Source of the DNA: Stenotrophomonas maltophilia
Lineage (GTDB): Bacteria > Pseudomonadota > Gammaproteobacteria > Xanthomonadales > Xanthomonadaceae
Length of the DNA stretch: 64,000 nucleotides
Direction of reading: 5' to 3'
Assembly (NCBI RefSeq): GCF_006974125.1
Contig: NZ_CP037858.1
Location: 2,604,001-2,668,000, forward strand
The notes under the pieces are model-generated. The model did not search any database, had not been told where the DNA came from, and saw only the letters and a list, made by a program, of their open reading frames with translations. Below, one piece after another: positions 35,784-45,245 of this stretch. Both the position numbers and the translations under genes were made by a program. Position 1 is the first letter of the stretch; each line of letters opens with the position of its first letter.

Positions 35784-36362
35784 ATGATCCTCGACCTGGT
35801 CCGCCATGCCGGCAACGGCCGTGATGAATACCTCGATGGCCGCAGCGACCCACCGCAGCTGGCCGGCCTGCCGCAGGAGCTGGTCGAGGCCTATGCCGGG
35901 CAGCGCTGGGAGCGGGTGGTCAGTTCGCCGCGGCTGCGTTCGCTGCATACGGCCATGGCGCTGGCCACCCCGCGCGGGCTGGACGTCGAAGCGGACGAGG
36001 AATGGGAAGAGCTGGATTTTGGCGACTGGGACGGGCAATCGCTGTTCGACCTGCCGGAAGATGCGCTGGCCGCCTTCCACGCCGATCCGCATGCGTTCCC
36101 ACCGCCGAACGGCGAGAGCTGGGGGCATTTCGAGCGGCGCATCGCGCGCGCGCTGGATCGCCTGCTGGATGACGATGACCCGGTGCCGACGCTGGTAGTC
36201 AGCCACGGTGGCCCGTTGCGCATGGTGCTGTCGCAGGTCTGCGGCCTGCCGATGTCGCTCTGCTGGGCCCTGCGTATCGACCACGGCACCCGCTTGCGGG
36301 TGTGGCTGGAGCGTGGCGAGGTCGGGCTGGTGGGTGAGCTGCTGGAGCTGCAGCAGCCTTGA
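35784..36362 (+). CDS. Histidine phosphatase family protein (CobC/alpha-ribazole phosphatase-like)
   Basis: 192 residues. The phosphatase start reads LDLVRHAGNGRDEYLDGRSDPP, with the phospho-accepting His after Arg but Ala in place of the usual Gly of the RHG motif; the second histidine is in VVSHGGPLRMV, and SSPRLRSLHTA is the expected middle motif. CobC-type members remove a phosphate in the last steps of B12 assembly, and its position next to the B12-controlled btuB fits. A generic phosphoglycerate-mutase-like role cannot be excluded. No strong ribosome site ahead of the ATG. Confidence 0.82.
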   Translation: MILDLVRHAGNGRDEYLDGRSDPPQLAGLPQELVEAYAGQRWERVVSSPRLRSLHTAMALATPRGLDVEADEEWEELDFGDWDGQSLFDLPEDALAAFHADPHAFPPPNGESWGHFERRIARALDRLLDDDDPVPTLVVSHGGPLRMVLSQVCGLPMSLCWALRIDHGTRLRVWLERGEVGLVGELLELQQP

Positions 36363-36368
36363 TCGCAC

Positions 36369-36487
36369 TCGCCGGGCATGGCCCGGCGCTACCGATCCCG
36401 CATCACAGCGGTAGTGCCGGCCGCTGGCCGGCAGCTTCAGGAACGATGAAAAGACCATGCAGTTGCCGGCCAGCGGCCGGCACTACC
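36369..36487. repeat. SMAG palindromes: single unit and dimer
   Basis: A single CGCCGGGCATGGCCCGGCGCTACC hairpin at 36369-36393, then the dimer 36410-36487 starting GGTAGTGCCGGCC and ending CCGGCACTACC. The dimer stem is the same as at 7030, 38093 and 39744. Convergent gap. Confidence 0.9.
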
Positions 36488-36494
36488 GGTGCAG

Positions 36495-36857
36495 TCAATC
36501 CTCGTCCGCGTCCTCGGTCACGCTGTCCTCAGCGTCATCGTCGGCATCGAAGCGCTGCTCATGCACCGGGCCCGAGGCCGGGCCGGCTGCCTTCAGCGGA
36601 TGCGCAGCGATGCGCGCTTCGTAATCCTGCACCAGTGCTTCACGCTGTGGCTCGCTCAGCTCCTGCCAATGGCAGTCCAGCAACGCGCCTTCCAGCGAGT
36701 ACAGCAGGTTCAGGCTGGGCTTGAAGCCGGCGCGCTTGACCTTGACGAAGGCGCCGACGGCTCCGATCGCGACCAGGTCGTCGCGGCTGCGCAGGCCGAC
36801 CTGGCGCAGCCACGCCGCACTTTTCGGGCCGATGTTGCGCAGCTTCGGCGTGCTCAT
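36495..36857 (-). CDS. TfoX/Sxy C-terminal-domain protein
   Basis: 120 residues. The core LRNIGPKSAAWLRQVGLRSRDDL followed by IGAVGAFVKVKRAG and NLLYSLEGALLDCHW is the TfoX C-terminal helix-hairpin-helix-like domain, without the N-terminal TfoX domain of the full competence regulator. An acidic tail (DADDDAEDSVTEDADED) follows. Single-domain relatives are common and their role is unclear. Its ATG overlaps the stop of the upstream sulfoxide reductase gene (ATGA). Confidence 0.88.
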   Translation of the reverse strand: MSTPKLRNIGPKSAAWLRQVGLRSRDDLVAIGAVGAFVKVKRAGFKPSLNLLYSLEGALLDCHWQELSEPQREALVQDYEARIAAHPLKAAGPASGPVHEQRFDADDDAEDSVTEDADED

Positions 36858-37336
36858 CCCAACGCCTCGACGAACACGCGGGCGATGGCTTCCAGGCCGG
36901 CCTGATCTTCTGCGTCGAAGCGGCCGACCTTCGGGCTGTCGATATCGAACACGCCGATCAGTTCATCGCCGCGCAGCAGCGGCACCACCAGTTCCGAGCG
37001 CGAGGCCGAATCGCAGGCGATATGGCCGGGGAAGGCGTCGACGTCCTCCACGCGCTGGGTCACGCGCTGGCTGGCGGCGGCTCCGCACACGCCCTTGTCC
37101 AGCGGGATGCGCACGCAGGCCGGCAGGCCCTGGAACGGGCCGACCACCAGTTCCTTGCCGTCGTACAGATAGAAGCCCACCCAGTTCAGGTCGGGCAGGG
37201 CATGGTAGACCAGCGCAGAGAGGTTGGCCGCGTTGGCGATGCGGTCGGACTCGCCGTAGACCAGGCCACGGGCCTGTTCCAGCAGCTGGGCGTATTGTTC
37301 CGGCTTGCTGCCGGTGAGCGAGGCATTGGCGAACAT
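36854..37336 (-). CDS. msrC: Free methionine-(R)-sulfoxide reductase (GAF domain)
   Basis: 160 residues, one GAF domain. The enzyme signatures are present: LNWVGFYLYDGKELVVGPFQG, the cysteines in CVRIPLDKGVCGAAA, HIACDSASRSELVVP and GVFDIDSPKVGRFD. This fits the fRMsr (YebR/MsrC) family, which reduces free Met-R-sulfoxide in the cytoplasm. It is cotranscribed with the TfoX-C gene and diverges from bioD. This is the fourth methionine-sulfoxide enzyme gene in the window. Confidence 0.93.
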   Translation of the reverse strand: MFANASLTGSKPEQYAQLLEQARGLVYGESDRIANAANLSALVYHALPDLNWVGFYLYDGKELVVGPFQGLPACVRIPLDKGVCGAAASQRVTQRVEDVDAFPGHIACDSASRSELVVPLLRGDELIGVFDIDSPKVGRFDAEDQAGLEAIARVFVEALG

Positions 37337-37403
37337 GCCAGCAGTCTAGCAAGCGCGCCGGGCCGGTGATAATGCACGCACTGTTGCCCTGCTGGAGCCC
37401 TTG

Positions 37404-38087
37404 ATGCCGTTGCCCACCCCGCTGCCGCCAGCCCTCTTCGTTACCGGCACCGATACCGAGATCGGCAAGACCGCGGCAAGCACCGCGCTGCTGCATGCGC
37501 TGCGCCGGCGTGGCCTGCGCGCGGTCGGCATGAAGCCGGTGGCCAGCGGCAGCGAGGATCTGGGACAGGGCCTGCGCAACGAGGACGCGCTGGCGCTGCA
37601 GGCAGCCAGCTGGCCGGTGCCGGACTACGCCGATCTGAATCCGTATGCGCTGCGGCAGCCGCTGGCACCGGAGCTGGCCGCTGCCGAGGACGGCGTGCAG
37701 GTGGAGCTGGCGCCGATCGTGGCCGCGTTCGAACGCCTGCGCGCGCAGGCCGACATCGTGGTAGTGGAGGGCGTCGGTGGTTGGCTGGCGCCGGTCTCGG
37801 CCACGCTGGACCAGCTCGACCTGGTGCGCGCACTGCGGTTGCCGGTGCTGCTGGTGGTGGGCATGCGGCTGGGCTGCGTCAACCATGCGCGGCTGACCGC
37901 GCAGTCGCTGCAGGCCAGTGGCGTGGAGTGCCTGGGCTGGATCGGCAACCACATCGACCCGGCGATGCAGCGCCAGGATGAAAACATCGCAACGCTGCAG
38001 CAGCGACTGCCGATGCCGTGCTGGGGGCGCTTGCCGCACCTTCCGGGCGCGGATGGCCAGATCCTGAGCACGCATCTGCTCGATTGA
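37404..38087 (+). CDS. bioD: Dethiobiotin synthetase
   Basis: 227 residues. P-loop FVTGTDTEIGKTAASTALLHAL, the MKPVASGS substrate strand, and VVVEGVGGWLAPVS are BioD motifs. It closes the ureido ring of dethiobiotin with CO2 and ATP in biotin synthesis. A TTG precedes the ATG directly; ATG at 37404 is used. It stands alone here, away from other bio genes. Confidence 0.95.
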   Translation: MPLPTPLPPALFVTGTDTEIGKTAASTALLHALRRRGLRAVGMKPVASGSEDLGQGLRNEDALALQAASWPVPDYADLNPYALRQPLAPELAAAEDGVQVELAPIVAAFERLRAQADIVVVEGVGGWLAPVSATLDQLDLVRALRLPVLLVVGMRLGCVNHARLTAQSLQASGVECLGWIGNHIDPAMQRQDENIATLQQRLPMPCWGRLPHLPGADGQILSTHLLD

Positions 38088-38092
38088 CCTGG

Positions 38093-38167
38093 GGTAGTGC
38101 CGGCCGCTGGCCGGCAACCTCGATGTATCCACCTGCGTGCAGTTGCCGGCCAGCGGCCGGCACTACC
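38093..38167. repeat. SMAG palindrome dimer sharing the MocR stop codon
   Basis: Same dimer as at 7030 and 36410: GGTAGTGCCGGCCGC at the left and its complement ending CTACC at the right. The TAG stop of the minus-strand MocR gene (38163-38165) is the TAG of the right-hand GTAG. Convergent with bioD. Confidence 0.9.
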
Positions 38168-39611
38168 GTGCTGCAGACGCCAGCTCCCGCGCGATCGCGC
38201 CCAGCCGCTCCACCGCCCCAATGAAGCGCGCATCCAGCGTCTGGCAGCACGACAGCCGCAGGCAATGGCGATACCGCGCGCCACGTGAATACACCTGGCC
38301 GGGCATGAACACGATGTCCTCCTGCAGCGCACGCTCAAACAGTTCGCGCGTATCGATGCCCGGCAGTTCCAGCCACAGCAGGAAGCCGCCCTGCGGTTCA
38401 GTGGCGCGGGTGCCCGCCGGGAAGTGCTCGGCCACCAGCTGGCGCAGCCGTCCGACCTGTTCGCGATACAGGCGACGCATGCGATGCAGGTGGTGCTCGT
38501 AGCTGCCCGCTTCCAGATAGGCCGCCACCGCGTCACCCAGCAGCTGCGGCTCACCACCGGTGGACTGGAACTTCAGCAGTGCGATGCGTTCGGCGAAGCG
38601 GCCACCATCGAGCCAGCCGATGCGATAGTCCGGCGCCAGCGTCTTGGAAAAGCCGCCGACCACCATCACCCAGCCGTCGCGATCAAACGCCTTCAGCAGC
38701 GGCGCCGGCGGCTCGCAGAACTGCAGCTCGGCGTACACCGCATCCTCGATCAACGGCAGTTGGCGTGCATTGACCAGCTCGGCGAGGCGTTGCTTGGCAT
38801 CCATCGGCATGGTGCAGCCCAGCGGGTTGTGCACGGTCGGCATCACCACCAGCGCGGCCAGCGATGTGTGCTCCAGCAGCGTGTCCAGCGCATCGACATC
38901 CAGGCCCTGCTGCGGATGGGTGGGCAGTTCGATGGCCTGCAGGCCGAGGTTGGCCAGCAACGGGTACAGATTGAAGTAGGACGGTGCCTCGATGCCGACC
39001 GCGTCGCCGGGTTGGGTCACCGCACGCAATGCCAGCTGCAGCGCTTCCATTGCACCGTGGGTCAGCAGCAGGCGCCCGGCGTGGGTGTGCAGGCCCATGC
39101 GCGGACCGCGGCGCACGATCTGCGCCAGCAGCCGCGGCGAACCATTCGGGCGCGCGTAGGTCTCCACCGTCTGCTGGCCATGGCGTAGTACCTGCGCGGT
39201 GTGCTTGGCCAGCTGCGCGCCGGGGTAGAACTGGCGACCGCGCGGGCCGGCGAACGCCAGATCGATCACGCCCGGGCGGCGCTGCGCCTCAAGCACGCGC
39301 GCCATCAACACCTGCTGCAGCGGTGCAGTGGGTGCCGAGGGCACATCGCGCAACGAGCGTTCCGGCACCGACAGTCGTGGCGCGACCTCGAAGCCGGCCT
39401 TGGGCCGGGGAATCACCAGACCAGCGTCTTCCAGCTGGCGATAGGCGGCAATCACCGTGTTGAGGCTGAGCCTGCGTTGTGAGGCCATCTGCCGCAGCGA
39501 GGGCAGGCGGCTGCCAACCGGAAGGCGACCGCCGTGAATGGCCTCGGCCAGTTCGTCGGACAGCCGTTGGTAGCGGGGCGGGATCATCGCGCTCTGGTCA
39601 TCTGTATCCAT
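38163..39611 (-). CDS. MocR/GntR-family regulator with aminotransferase domain
   Basis: 482 residues. N-terminal GntR winged helix (RYQRLSDELAEAIHGGRLPVG, then SLRQMASQRRLSLNTVIAAY), a linker, and a fold-type I aminotransferase domain with the PLP lysine in VVGGFSKTLAPDYRIGW. MocR proteins use PLP or amino-acid adducts as effectors and control nearby metabolic genes. No obvious target is adjacent; bioD is convergent and msrA lies downstream. Start at 39611 removes a short improbable extension. Confidence 0.93.
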   Translation of the reverse strand: MDTDDQSAMIPPRYQRLSDELAEAIHGGRLPVGSRLPSLRQMASQRRLSLNTVIAAYRQLEDAGLVIPRPKAGFEVAPRLSVPERSLRDVPSAPTAPLQQVLMARVLEAQRRPGVIDLAFAGPRGRQFYPGAQLAKHTAQVLRHGQQTVETYARPNGSPRLLAQIVRRGPRMGLHTHAGRLLLTHGAMEALQLALRAVTQPGDAVGIEAPSYFNLYPLLANLGLQAIELPTHPQQGLDVDALDTLLEHTSLAALVVMPTVHNPLGCTMPMDAKQRLAELVNARQLPLIEDAVYAELQFCEPPAPLLKAFDRDGWVMVVGGFSKTLAPDYRIGWLDGGRFAERIALLKFQSTGGEPQLLGDAVAAYLEAGSYEHHLHRMRRLYREQVGRLRQLVAEHFPAGTRATEPQGGFLLWLELPGIDTRELFERALQEDIVFMPGQVYSRGARYRHCLRLSCCQTLDARFIGAVERLGAIARELASAAR

Positions 39612-39743
39612 CGAATTTCCCGCCATCTGGTGCTGTACCCATGATGATGGCGAGCCTAGCATGTCGTTGTCGGCCGGGCCTGATCGGGGCGTGGCCGGTA
39701 CTTTCCAAGCGCACGGCTGGATGGCCGTGCGTCTTTTTTTGCA

Positions 39744-39808
39744 GGTAGTGCCGGCCGCTGGCCGGCAATCCCTGGATCCCCAGGAGCCGGCGAGCGGCCG
39801 GCACTACC
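39744..39808. repeat. SMAG palindrome dimer between tandem genes
   Basis: GGTAGTGCCGGCCGCTGGCC at the left, and CGGCCGGCACTACC at the right with one change in the stem (GGCGAG in place of GGCCAG). It lies between MocR and msrA, both on the minus strand. A T7 run (39734-39740) precedes it. Confidence 0.88.
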
Positions 39809-39815
39809 CGGGTCG

Positions 39816-40553
<738 letters not shown>

Positions 40554-40567
40554 CATGTCCTCCCGTT

Positions 40568-42337
40568 TCAACCAAAGGTGAAGGCATAGGCCTGCACGCC
40601 CGCATCGAGGAACTCGATCTCGAAGCGGTGCGGGCCGACCGTGCCGCGCTGGCGGATCAGCTGGTACAGGCGGTGCTCGTCGACCACGCCGCTGCCATCG
40701 GCTCCGACATCGCTGCCGGCATCGGCGGCGGGCAGCGGCTTGCCGTCCAGCCAGACCCGGAAACGCACCGGCGTGCCGTCGTGGGCCGGTGCCAGCACCA
40801 GGTGCAGGTCGCGCGCATGGAACTGGAAGGCGATGCGGCCACCGGCCTGCTGCAGCTGTGCCGCTTCATCGGTGACGGTCCAGTGCCCGGACAGCCCCCA
40901 CTGGTTCAACGCCAGGGTGGCCGGCAACGTGTAGTCGAACGCAGCGTCGCTGCGCTGCCCGCCGGGCGAGGCGAACTGCTCGGCGCGGGCGTGGCCCAGA
41001 TAGGTTTCCGGCGAGCGCAGATTGCCCATGTCGGCCTGCGCGGCCACGCCCTTCAGGTCGGCGGCAGCGGGATCGGCCGGTGGCGGCAGATGGGTCTGGC
41101 CGGCTTCGGTCAGCAGGCGGCGGATCATCTGTTCCGAGCGCGCATAGTTGCCTTCGCCGAACTGGTGGCCGCGGATGTTGCCCTGTGCATCGACGAAGTA
41201 CTGCGCCGGCCAGTAGCGGTTGTTGAACGCGCGCCAGATCGTGTACTGGTTGTCGAGCGCCACCGGGTACTCGACCTTCAGCTGCTGCACCGCCTTCATG
41301 ACGTTGCGCGGGTCACGCTCGAAGGCGAATTCCGGGGTGTGCACGCCGACCACCACCAGGCCGTGGTCGCGGTAGCGGCGTTCCCATTCGTGCACGAACG
41401 GCATCGCGCGCAGGCAGTTGATGCACGAGTACGTCCAGAAATCGACCAGTACCACCTTGCCGCGCAGCTGCTGGGCCGTCAGCGGCGGGCTGTTGAGCCA
41501 GCCGGTGGCGCCGTCCAGCGCGGGCAGGGTGCCTTCCACCGGCAGCGGTGCATCGGCAGCGGCGTTGGCACCGGCCATCATCATCATTGGCGGTGCCGCC
41601 GGCTGCGCGCCGGGTACCGCATCCAGCAGGCCCTGCTCGATGCGCGCGGTGCTGACCGTTGAAAGGCGGGTGAGCAGGCCGGTATCCCAGCCCATGCCGA
41701 TCGCCACCACCGCCAGCAAGGCCGCCACGCCCAACACCTTGCGCAGTGCGTCGCCGAGGCCAAGCCGCGCCTGCAGCGCACGGAACACGCGCCCGCCCAC
41801 CCACACCGCCAGGGCCAGCGCGGTGATCGCACCCAGTGCATAGGCCAGCAGCAGCGCACTGGTACCGACGCTGGCGCCATGCAGGGCCGCACCGGTCAGC
41901 ACCAGGCCGAGGATCGGCCCGGCGCACGGTGCCCACAGCAGGCCGGTGGCGATGCCGATCAGCAGCGAGGTCCACGCACCTCCACGCCCCGCTGCGTCGG
42001 CGGCATCGGCGCGCGCACTCAATCGGGCGCCTACGCGCTGGAACGGCGCCAGCAGATGGTCGGCCAGTCGTGGCCATAGCAGTGCCACCGCGAACAGCGC
42101 CATCAGCAGCAGGGCGATCCAGCGTCCGACCTGGTTGGCCTGCGCCACCCATTGGCTGCCCACCGCGGCCAGGCTGGCGACCACGGTGAAGGTCAGTGCC
42201 ATGCCCAGCAGCAACGGCAGTGTGCTGCGCAGGAATGGACGGTCGGCACGCGCGAACACGAACGGCAGCACCGGCAGGATGCAGGGGCTGAGCAGGGTCA
42301 GCGCGCCCCCAAGGTAGGCAAGCAGCAACAGCAGCAT
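40568..42337 (-). CDS. dipZ: DipZ-like fusion: CcdA/DsbD membrane domain plus TlpA-type thioredoxin domain
   Basis: 589 residues. Residues ~1-235 form a CcdA-like helical domain (GGALTLLSPCILPVLPFVFAR and LLWAPCAGPILGLVLTGAA supply the paired membrane cysteines). A linker leads to a periplasmic thioredoxin domain with the redox pair C305/C308 in WTYSCINCLRAMPF, and a C-terminal ~130-residue beta-rich domain seen in DipZ proteins. It should carry electrons from cytosolic thioredoxin to periplasmic partners. Lying between msrB and msrA with gaps of 2 and 14 bp, its natural partners are those reductases. Confidence 0.93.
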   Translation of the reverse strand: MLLLLLAYLGGALTLLSPCILPVLPFVFARADRPFLRSTLPLLLGMALTFTVVASLAAVGSQWVAQANQVGRWIALLLMALFAVALLWPRLADHLLAPFQRVGARLSARADAADAAGRGGAWTSLLIGIATGLLWAPCAGPILGLVLTGAALHGASVGTSALLLAYALGAITALALAVWVGGRVFRALQARLGLGDALRKVLGVAALLAVVAIGMGWDTGLLTRLSTVSTARIEQGLLDAVPGAQPAAPPMMMMAGANAAADAPLPVEGTLPALDGATGWLNSPPLTAQQLRGKVVLVDFWTYSCINCLRAMPFVHEWERRYRDHGLVVVGVHTPEFAFERDPRNVMKAVQQLKVEYPVALDNQYTIWRAFNNRYWPAQYFVDAQGNIRGHQFGEGNYARSEQMIRRLLTEAGQTHLPPPADPAAADLKGVAAQADMGNLRSPETYLGHARAEQFASPGGQRSDAAFDYTLPATLALNQWGLSGHWTVTDEAAQLQQAGGRIAFQFHARDLHLVLAPAHDGTPVRFRVWLDGKPLPAADAGSDVGADGSGVVDEHRLYQLIRQRGTVGPHRFEIEFLDAGVQAYAFTFG

Positions 42338-42339
42338 CG

Positions 42340-42915
42340 TCAGGCTCCGGAAGCAGGGGAAGAACCGACCGGCACCCGCCAGCCATCGGCAGTGCCGCCC
42401 TCGGCGGCACCGGGAACGAACACCATCGCCGCACCATTCATGCAGTAGCGCAGCCCGGTCGGGCGCGGGCCGTCGTTGAACACATGGCCGAGGTGGCCAC
42501 CGCAGCGGCGGCAGTGCACCTCTACCCGCAGCATCCCGAAGGTGATGTCGCGGTCTTCGCCGATGGCGTTGTGCAGCGGCGCCCAGAAGCTGGGCCAGCC
42601 GGTGCCGCTCTCGAACTTGGTGGAGGAGGAGAACAGCGGCAGCGCGCAGCCTGCGCAGGCGAAAGTGCCCTGCCGGTGTTCCTGGTTGAGCGGGCTGCTG
42701 TACGGGCGCTCGGTGGCCTGCTGGCGCAGCACCGCGTACTGCGCCGGGGTCAGCTGCTGGCGCCACTGCGCATCGCTGTGCATGACCTCGAACTGTCGCG
42801 ACGGGCGCGCTTCGGCGGCCGCCGGGGCGGCGCGGCTGCAGGCCCCCAGGCCGAACAGGCCGGCGGCGGTGGCAACACCGCCCAGGCCCAGCAGATGGCG
42901 GCGGGACAGGGACAT
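42340..42915 (-). CDS. msrB: Peptide-methionine (R)-S-oxide reductase, exported
   Basis: 191 residues. The N-terminus SLSRRHLLGLGGVATAAGLFGLGAC has a twin-arginine-like pair and ends in a lipobox, so the protein is exported, probably as a lipoprotein. The MsrB domain keeps zinc cysteines (CAGCALP, CRRCGGHLGHVFNDG), GTGWPSFWAP, and the catalytic Cys at about residue 158 in YCMNGAAM. First gene of the operon with dipZ and msrA, diverging from a two-component system. It is distinct from the cytosolic copy at 14990. Confidence 0.94.
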   Translation of the reverse strand: MSLSRRHLLGLGGVATAAGLFGLGACSRAAPAAAEARPSRQFEVMHSDAQWRQQLTPAQYAVLRQQATERPYSSPLNQEHRQGTFACAGCALPLFSSSTKFESGTGWPSFWAPLHNAIGEDRDITFGMLRVEVHCRRCGGHLGHVFNDGPRPTGLRYCMNGAAMVFVPGAAEGGTADGWRVPVGSSPASGA

Positions 42916-42967
42916 GGCGGACTCCGGGAAGGGGCGACGGGGCCATGCTGCGCCCGCCCGGGTCAAC

Positions 42968-43000
42968 GAATCCTCACGCAGGATTCAATTTTTCGTGAGG
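42968..43000. promoter_or_regulatory. Operator-like inverted repeats between the msr operon and the two-component genes
   Basis: Two overlapping symmetries: GAATCC (42968-42973) with GGATTC (42981-42986), and CCTCACG (42972-42978) with CGTGAGG (42994-43000), around an AATTTTT tract. In the 144-bp divergent gap this is the only symmetric AT-rich stretch, so it is the best candidate site for the response regulator. Confidence 0.5.
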
Positions 43001-43059
43001 TATCGGCGGCAATCCCGCGCCACAATGCAGCCAGCCTCCCCACTGGCCCCGAGCTGCCG

Positions 43060-43779
43060 ATGTCGACCAAACGCGTGCTGATCGTTGAAGACGATGCCCA
43101 CATCGCCGACCTGCTGCGCATGCATCTGGGCGATGAGGGTTACGACGTCGCCCATGCCGCCAGTGGCGATGCCGGCCTGCGCCTGCTTGAGCAGGACGGC
43201 CCGTGGGATGCGCTGGTGCTGGACGTGATGCTGCCCGGCGTGGACGGCCTGCAGGTCTGCCAGCGTGCACGCGCGATGGCGCGCTATGTGCCGATCATCA
43301 TCATCAGCGCGCGCGGCAGCGAAACCCAGCGCATCGTCGGCCTGGAACTGGGTGCGGATGACTACCTGGCCAAGCCCTTCTCGATGCCGGAACTGGTGGC
43401 ACGGGTGCGCGCATTGCTGCGCCGCGCCGAGGCGATGGCGCAGAGCGCACGCATCGATGCCGGCGCGATCGAGCTGGGTGGGCTGCAGCTGGACCCGGTT
43501 GCACGCACCGCCTCGGTGGATGGCAACCCATTGGAGCTGACCCCGCGCGAGTTCGACCTGCTGCTGTTCTTCGCCCGCCATCCAGACCAGGTGTTCGCAC
43601 GCATGGAACTGCTCAACCAGGTCTGGGGCTACCAGCACGACGGTTACGAGCACACGGTCAACACCCACATCAATCGGCTGCGCAGCAAGATCGAGCCGGA
43701 CCCGGCCAACCCGCGGCGCCTGCTGACGGTGTGGGGACGCGGCTACAAGCTGGTCGATCCGGCCGGGGCGGCGGCATGA
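43060..43779 (+). CDS. OmpR/PhoB-family response regulator
   Basis: 239 residues. Receiver: VLIVEDDAHIADLL, phospho-Asp in LVLDVMLPGVDG, and LGADDYLAKPF. C-terminal winged helix: LELTPREFDLLLFFARHP and HTVNTHINRLRSKIEPDPANPRRLLTVWGRGYKL. It overlaps its kinase gene by 4 bp. It is divergent from the periplasmic methionine-sulfoxide repair operon, which is therefore the most likely target, as with the HprR(YedW)-msrPQ arrangement of E. coli. Confidence 0.95.
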   Translation: MSTKRVLIVEDDAHIADLLRMHLGDEGYDVAHAASGDAGLRLLEQDGPWDALVLDVMLPGVDGLQVCQRARAMARYVPIIIISARGSETQRIVGLELGADDYLAKPFSMPELVARVRALLRRAEAMAQSARIDAGAIELGGLQLDPVARTASVDGNPLELTPREFDLLLFFARHPDQVFARMELLNQVWGYQHDGYEHTVNTHINRLRSKIEPDPANPRRLLTVWGRGYKLVDPAGAAA

Positions 43780-45245
43780 TCAAGCCGAACCTGTGGCAGA
43801 AGCTGGCGGCGGTGATCGCCGCGCTGATGCTGATGTGCTGCATGGCGTTGCTGGCGCTGCAGATGCGTGCCAATACCCGCCACGAGCAGGAAGTGGTGCA
43901 GCGGTTGTCGCTGGGCCTGGCCGAGCACATCGCCCAGCGCAGCGAGCTGATGGATACCAGCGGCATGCGTGATGCCGCGGTGCGCGCGCTGTTCGGCCAG
44001 CTGATGGCGGTCAACCCCAGCGTCGAGGTCTACCTGCTGGACGACCAGGGTCGCATCCTTGGCCACGATGCACCCAGTGGGCATCTGGTGCGCAACCGGG
44101 TGGACGTGGCACCGCTGCGCCGGCTGCTGGCCGGTGCACCGTTGCCGATCCTCGGCGATGACCCGCGCAGCGCGGATGGCCGCAAGGTGTTCAGTGCCGC
44201 GCCGCTGATCGTGCAGGGTCGCCAGGCTGGCTATGTGTACGTGGTGCTGGTCGGCGAACACCGCCAGATGTTGTCCGACGACCTTGCCGCCGGCAGCCAG
44301 TGGAACACCACGCTGTGGTCGGTGATGCTGGTCGGCAGCCTGGGCCTGCTGGCCGGGCTGGTAGCGTTCTACTGGGTGACCCGTCCGCTGCGGCGGCTGA
44401 CCCGGCGCATCCAGGCCTTCGACATGGATGCACCCACGCCGTTGCCGGCGCCGGAGCCGCTGCGCCCCGGTGAGCGCGACGAGCTGGTGATCCTGGAACA
44501 CGCGCACGCGCAGATGGCACAGCGGCTGGGCGAGCAATGGCAGCAGCTGCGCCAGCAGGACCTGCAGCGGCGCGAGCTGGTCGCCAATATTTCGCACGAC
44601 CTGCGCACGCCGCTGTCGTCGCTGCACGGCTACCTGGAAACGCTGGCGTTGAAGGATGCCACGCTGTCACCGGACGAGCGCCGCCGCTATCTTGGCATCG
44701 CCCTGGCGCAGAGTGCCAAGGTCGGTCGGCTGGCACGCGCGCTGTTCGAGCTGGCGCGGCTGGAGCACGGCGAAGTGCGGCTGGAGTGGGAAGTGTTCGC
44801 GCTGCCGGAGCTGCTGCAGGACGTGCTGCAGAAGTTCGAGCTGGCGGCGCAGGCGCGCAACCAGCGCCTGCTCGCGGAGTTCCCGCCAGGCCTGCCGCTG
44901 GTGCGCGCCGATCTGGGCCTGGTCGAGCGGGTGCTGACCAACCTGCTCGACAACGCGCTGCGGCATGCGCCCGACGGTGGCCGGATCGAGGTGCGTCTGC
45001 GCGCGACGCCGGACAGCGTGGAAGTGAGCGTGGCCGATGATGGTCCTGGTGTTGCCCCTGCACTGCGCACACAGCTGTTCCAGGCACCGGCCGCGCTGGG
45101 CGCGCGACGTGGCGAGAACGGCGGGTTGGGCCTGCTGATCGTGCAGCGCATCGTGCAGCTGCACGGCCGTCGCATCGAACTGCGTGACAGCGAGCGCGGC
45201 GCGCTGTTCGTGTTTGCGTTGCCGCGCGCGGAACCGGCAGCCTAG
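43776..45245 (+). CDS. Membrane sensor histidine kinase paired with the regulator at 43060
   Basis: 489 residues. Two membrane helices (~10-32 and ~190-210) frame a ~155-residue periplasmic sensor, followed by a HAMP-like linker (VTRPLRRLTRRIQAFDMD), HisKA with the phospho-His in NISHDLRTPLSSL, and HATPase_c (NLLDNALRHAP, DDGPGVAP, GGLGLLIV). The periplasmic sensor fits control of a periplasmic repair system. Its TAG stop overlaps the TAG stop of the convergent kinase gene. Confidence 0.94.
   Translation: MIKPNLWQKLAAVIAALMLMCCMALLALQMRANTRHEQEVVQRLSLGLAEHIAQRSELMDTSGMRDAAVRALFGQLMAVNPSVEVYLLDDQGRILGHDAPSGHLVRNRVDVAPLRRLLAGAPLPILGDDPRSADGRKVFSAAPLIVQGRQAGYVYVVLVGEHRQMLSDDLAAGSQWNTTLWSVMLVGSLGLLAGLVAFYWVTRPLRRLTRRIQAFDMDAPTPLPAPEPLRPGERDELVILEHAHAQMAQRLGEQWQQLRQQDLQRRELVANISHDLRTPLSSLHGYLETLALKDATLSPDERRRYLGIALAQSAKVGRLARALFELARLEHGEVRLEWEVFALPELLQDVLQKFELAAQARNQRLLAEFPPGLPLVRADLGLVERVLTNLLDNALRHAPDGGRIEVRLRATPDSVEVSVADDGPGVAPALRTQLFQAPAALGARRGENGGLGLLIVQRIVQLHGRRIELRDSERGALFVFALPRAEPAA

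Noticed and set aside
42338..42946. Apparent fusion of extra residues to the N-terminus of DipZ
   Set aside because: This stretch is msrB read in another frame; DipZ begins at 42337 with its membrane domain.
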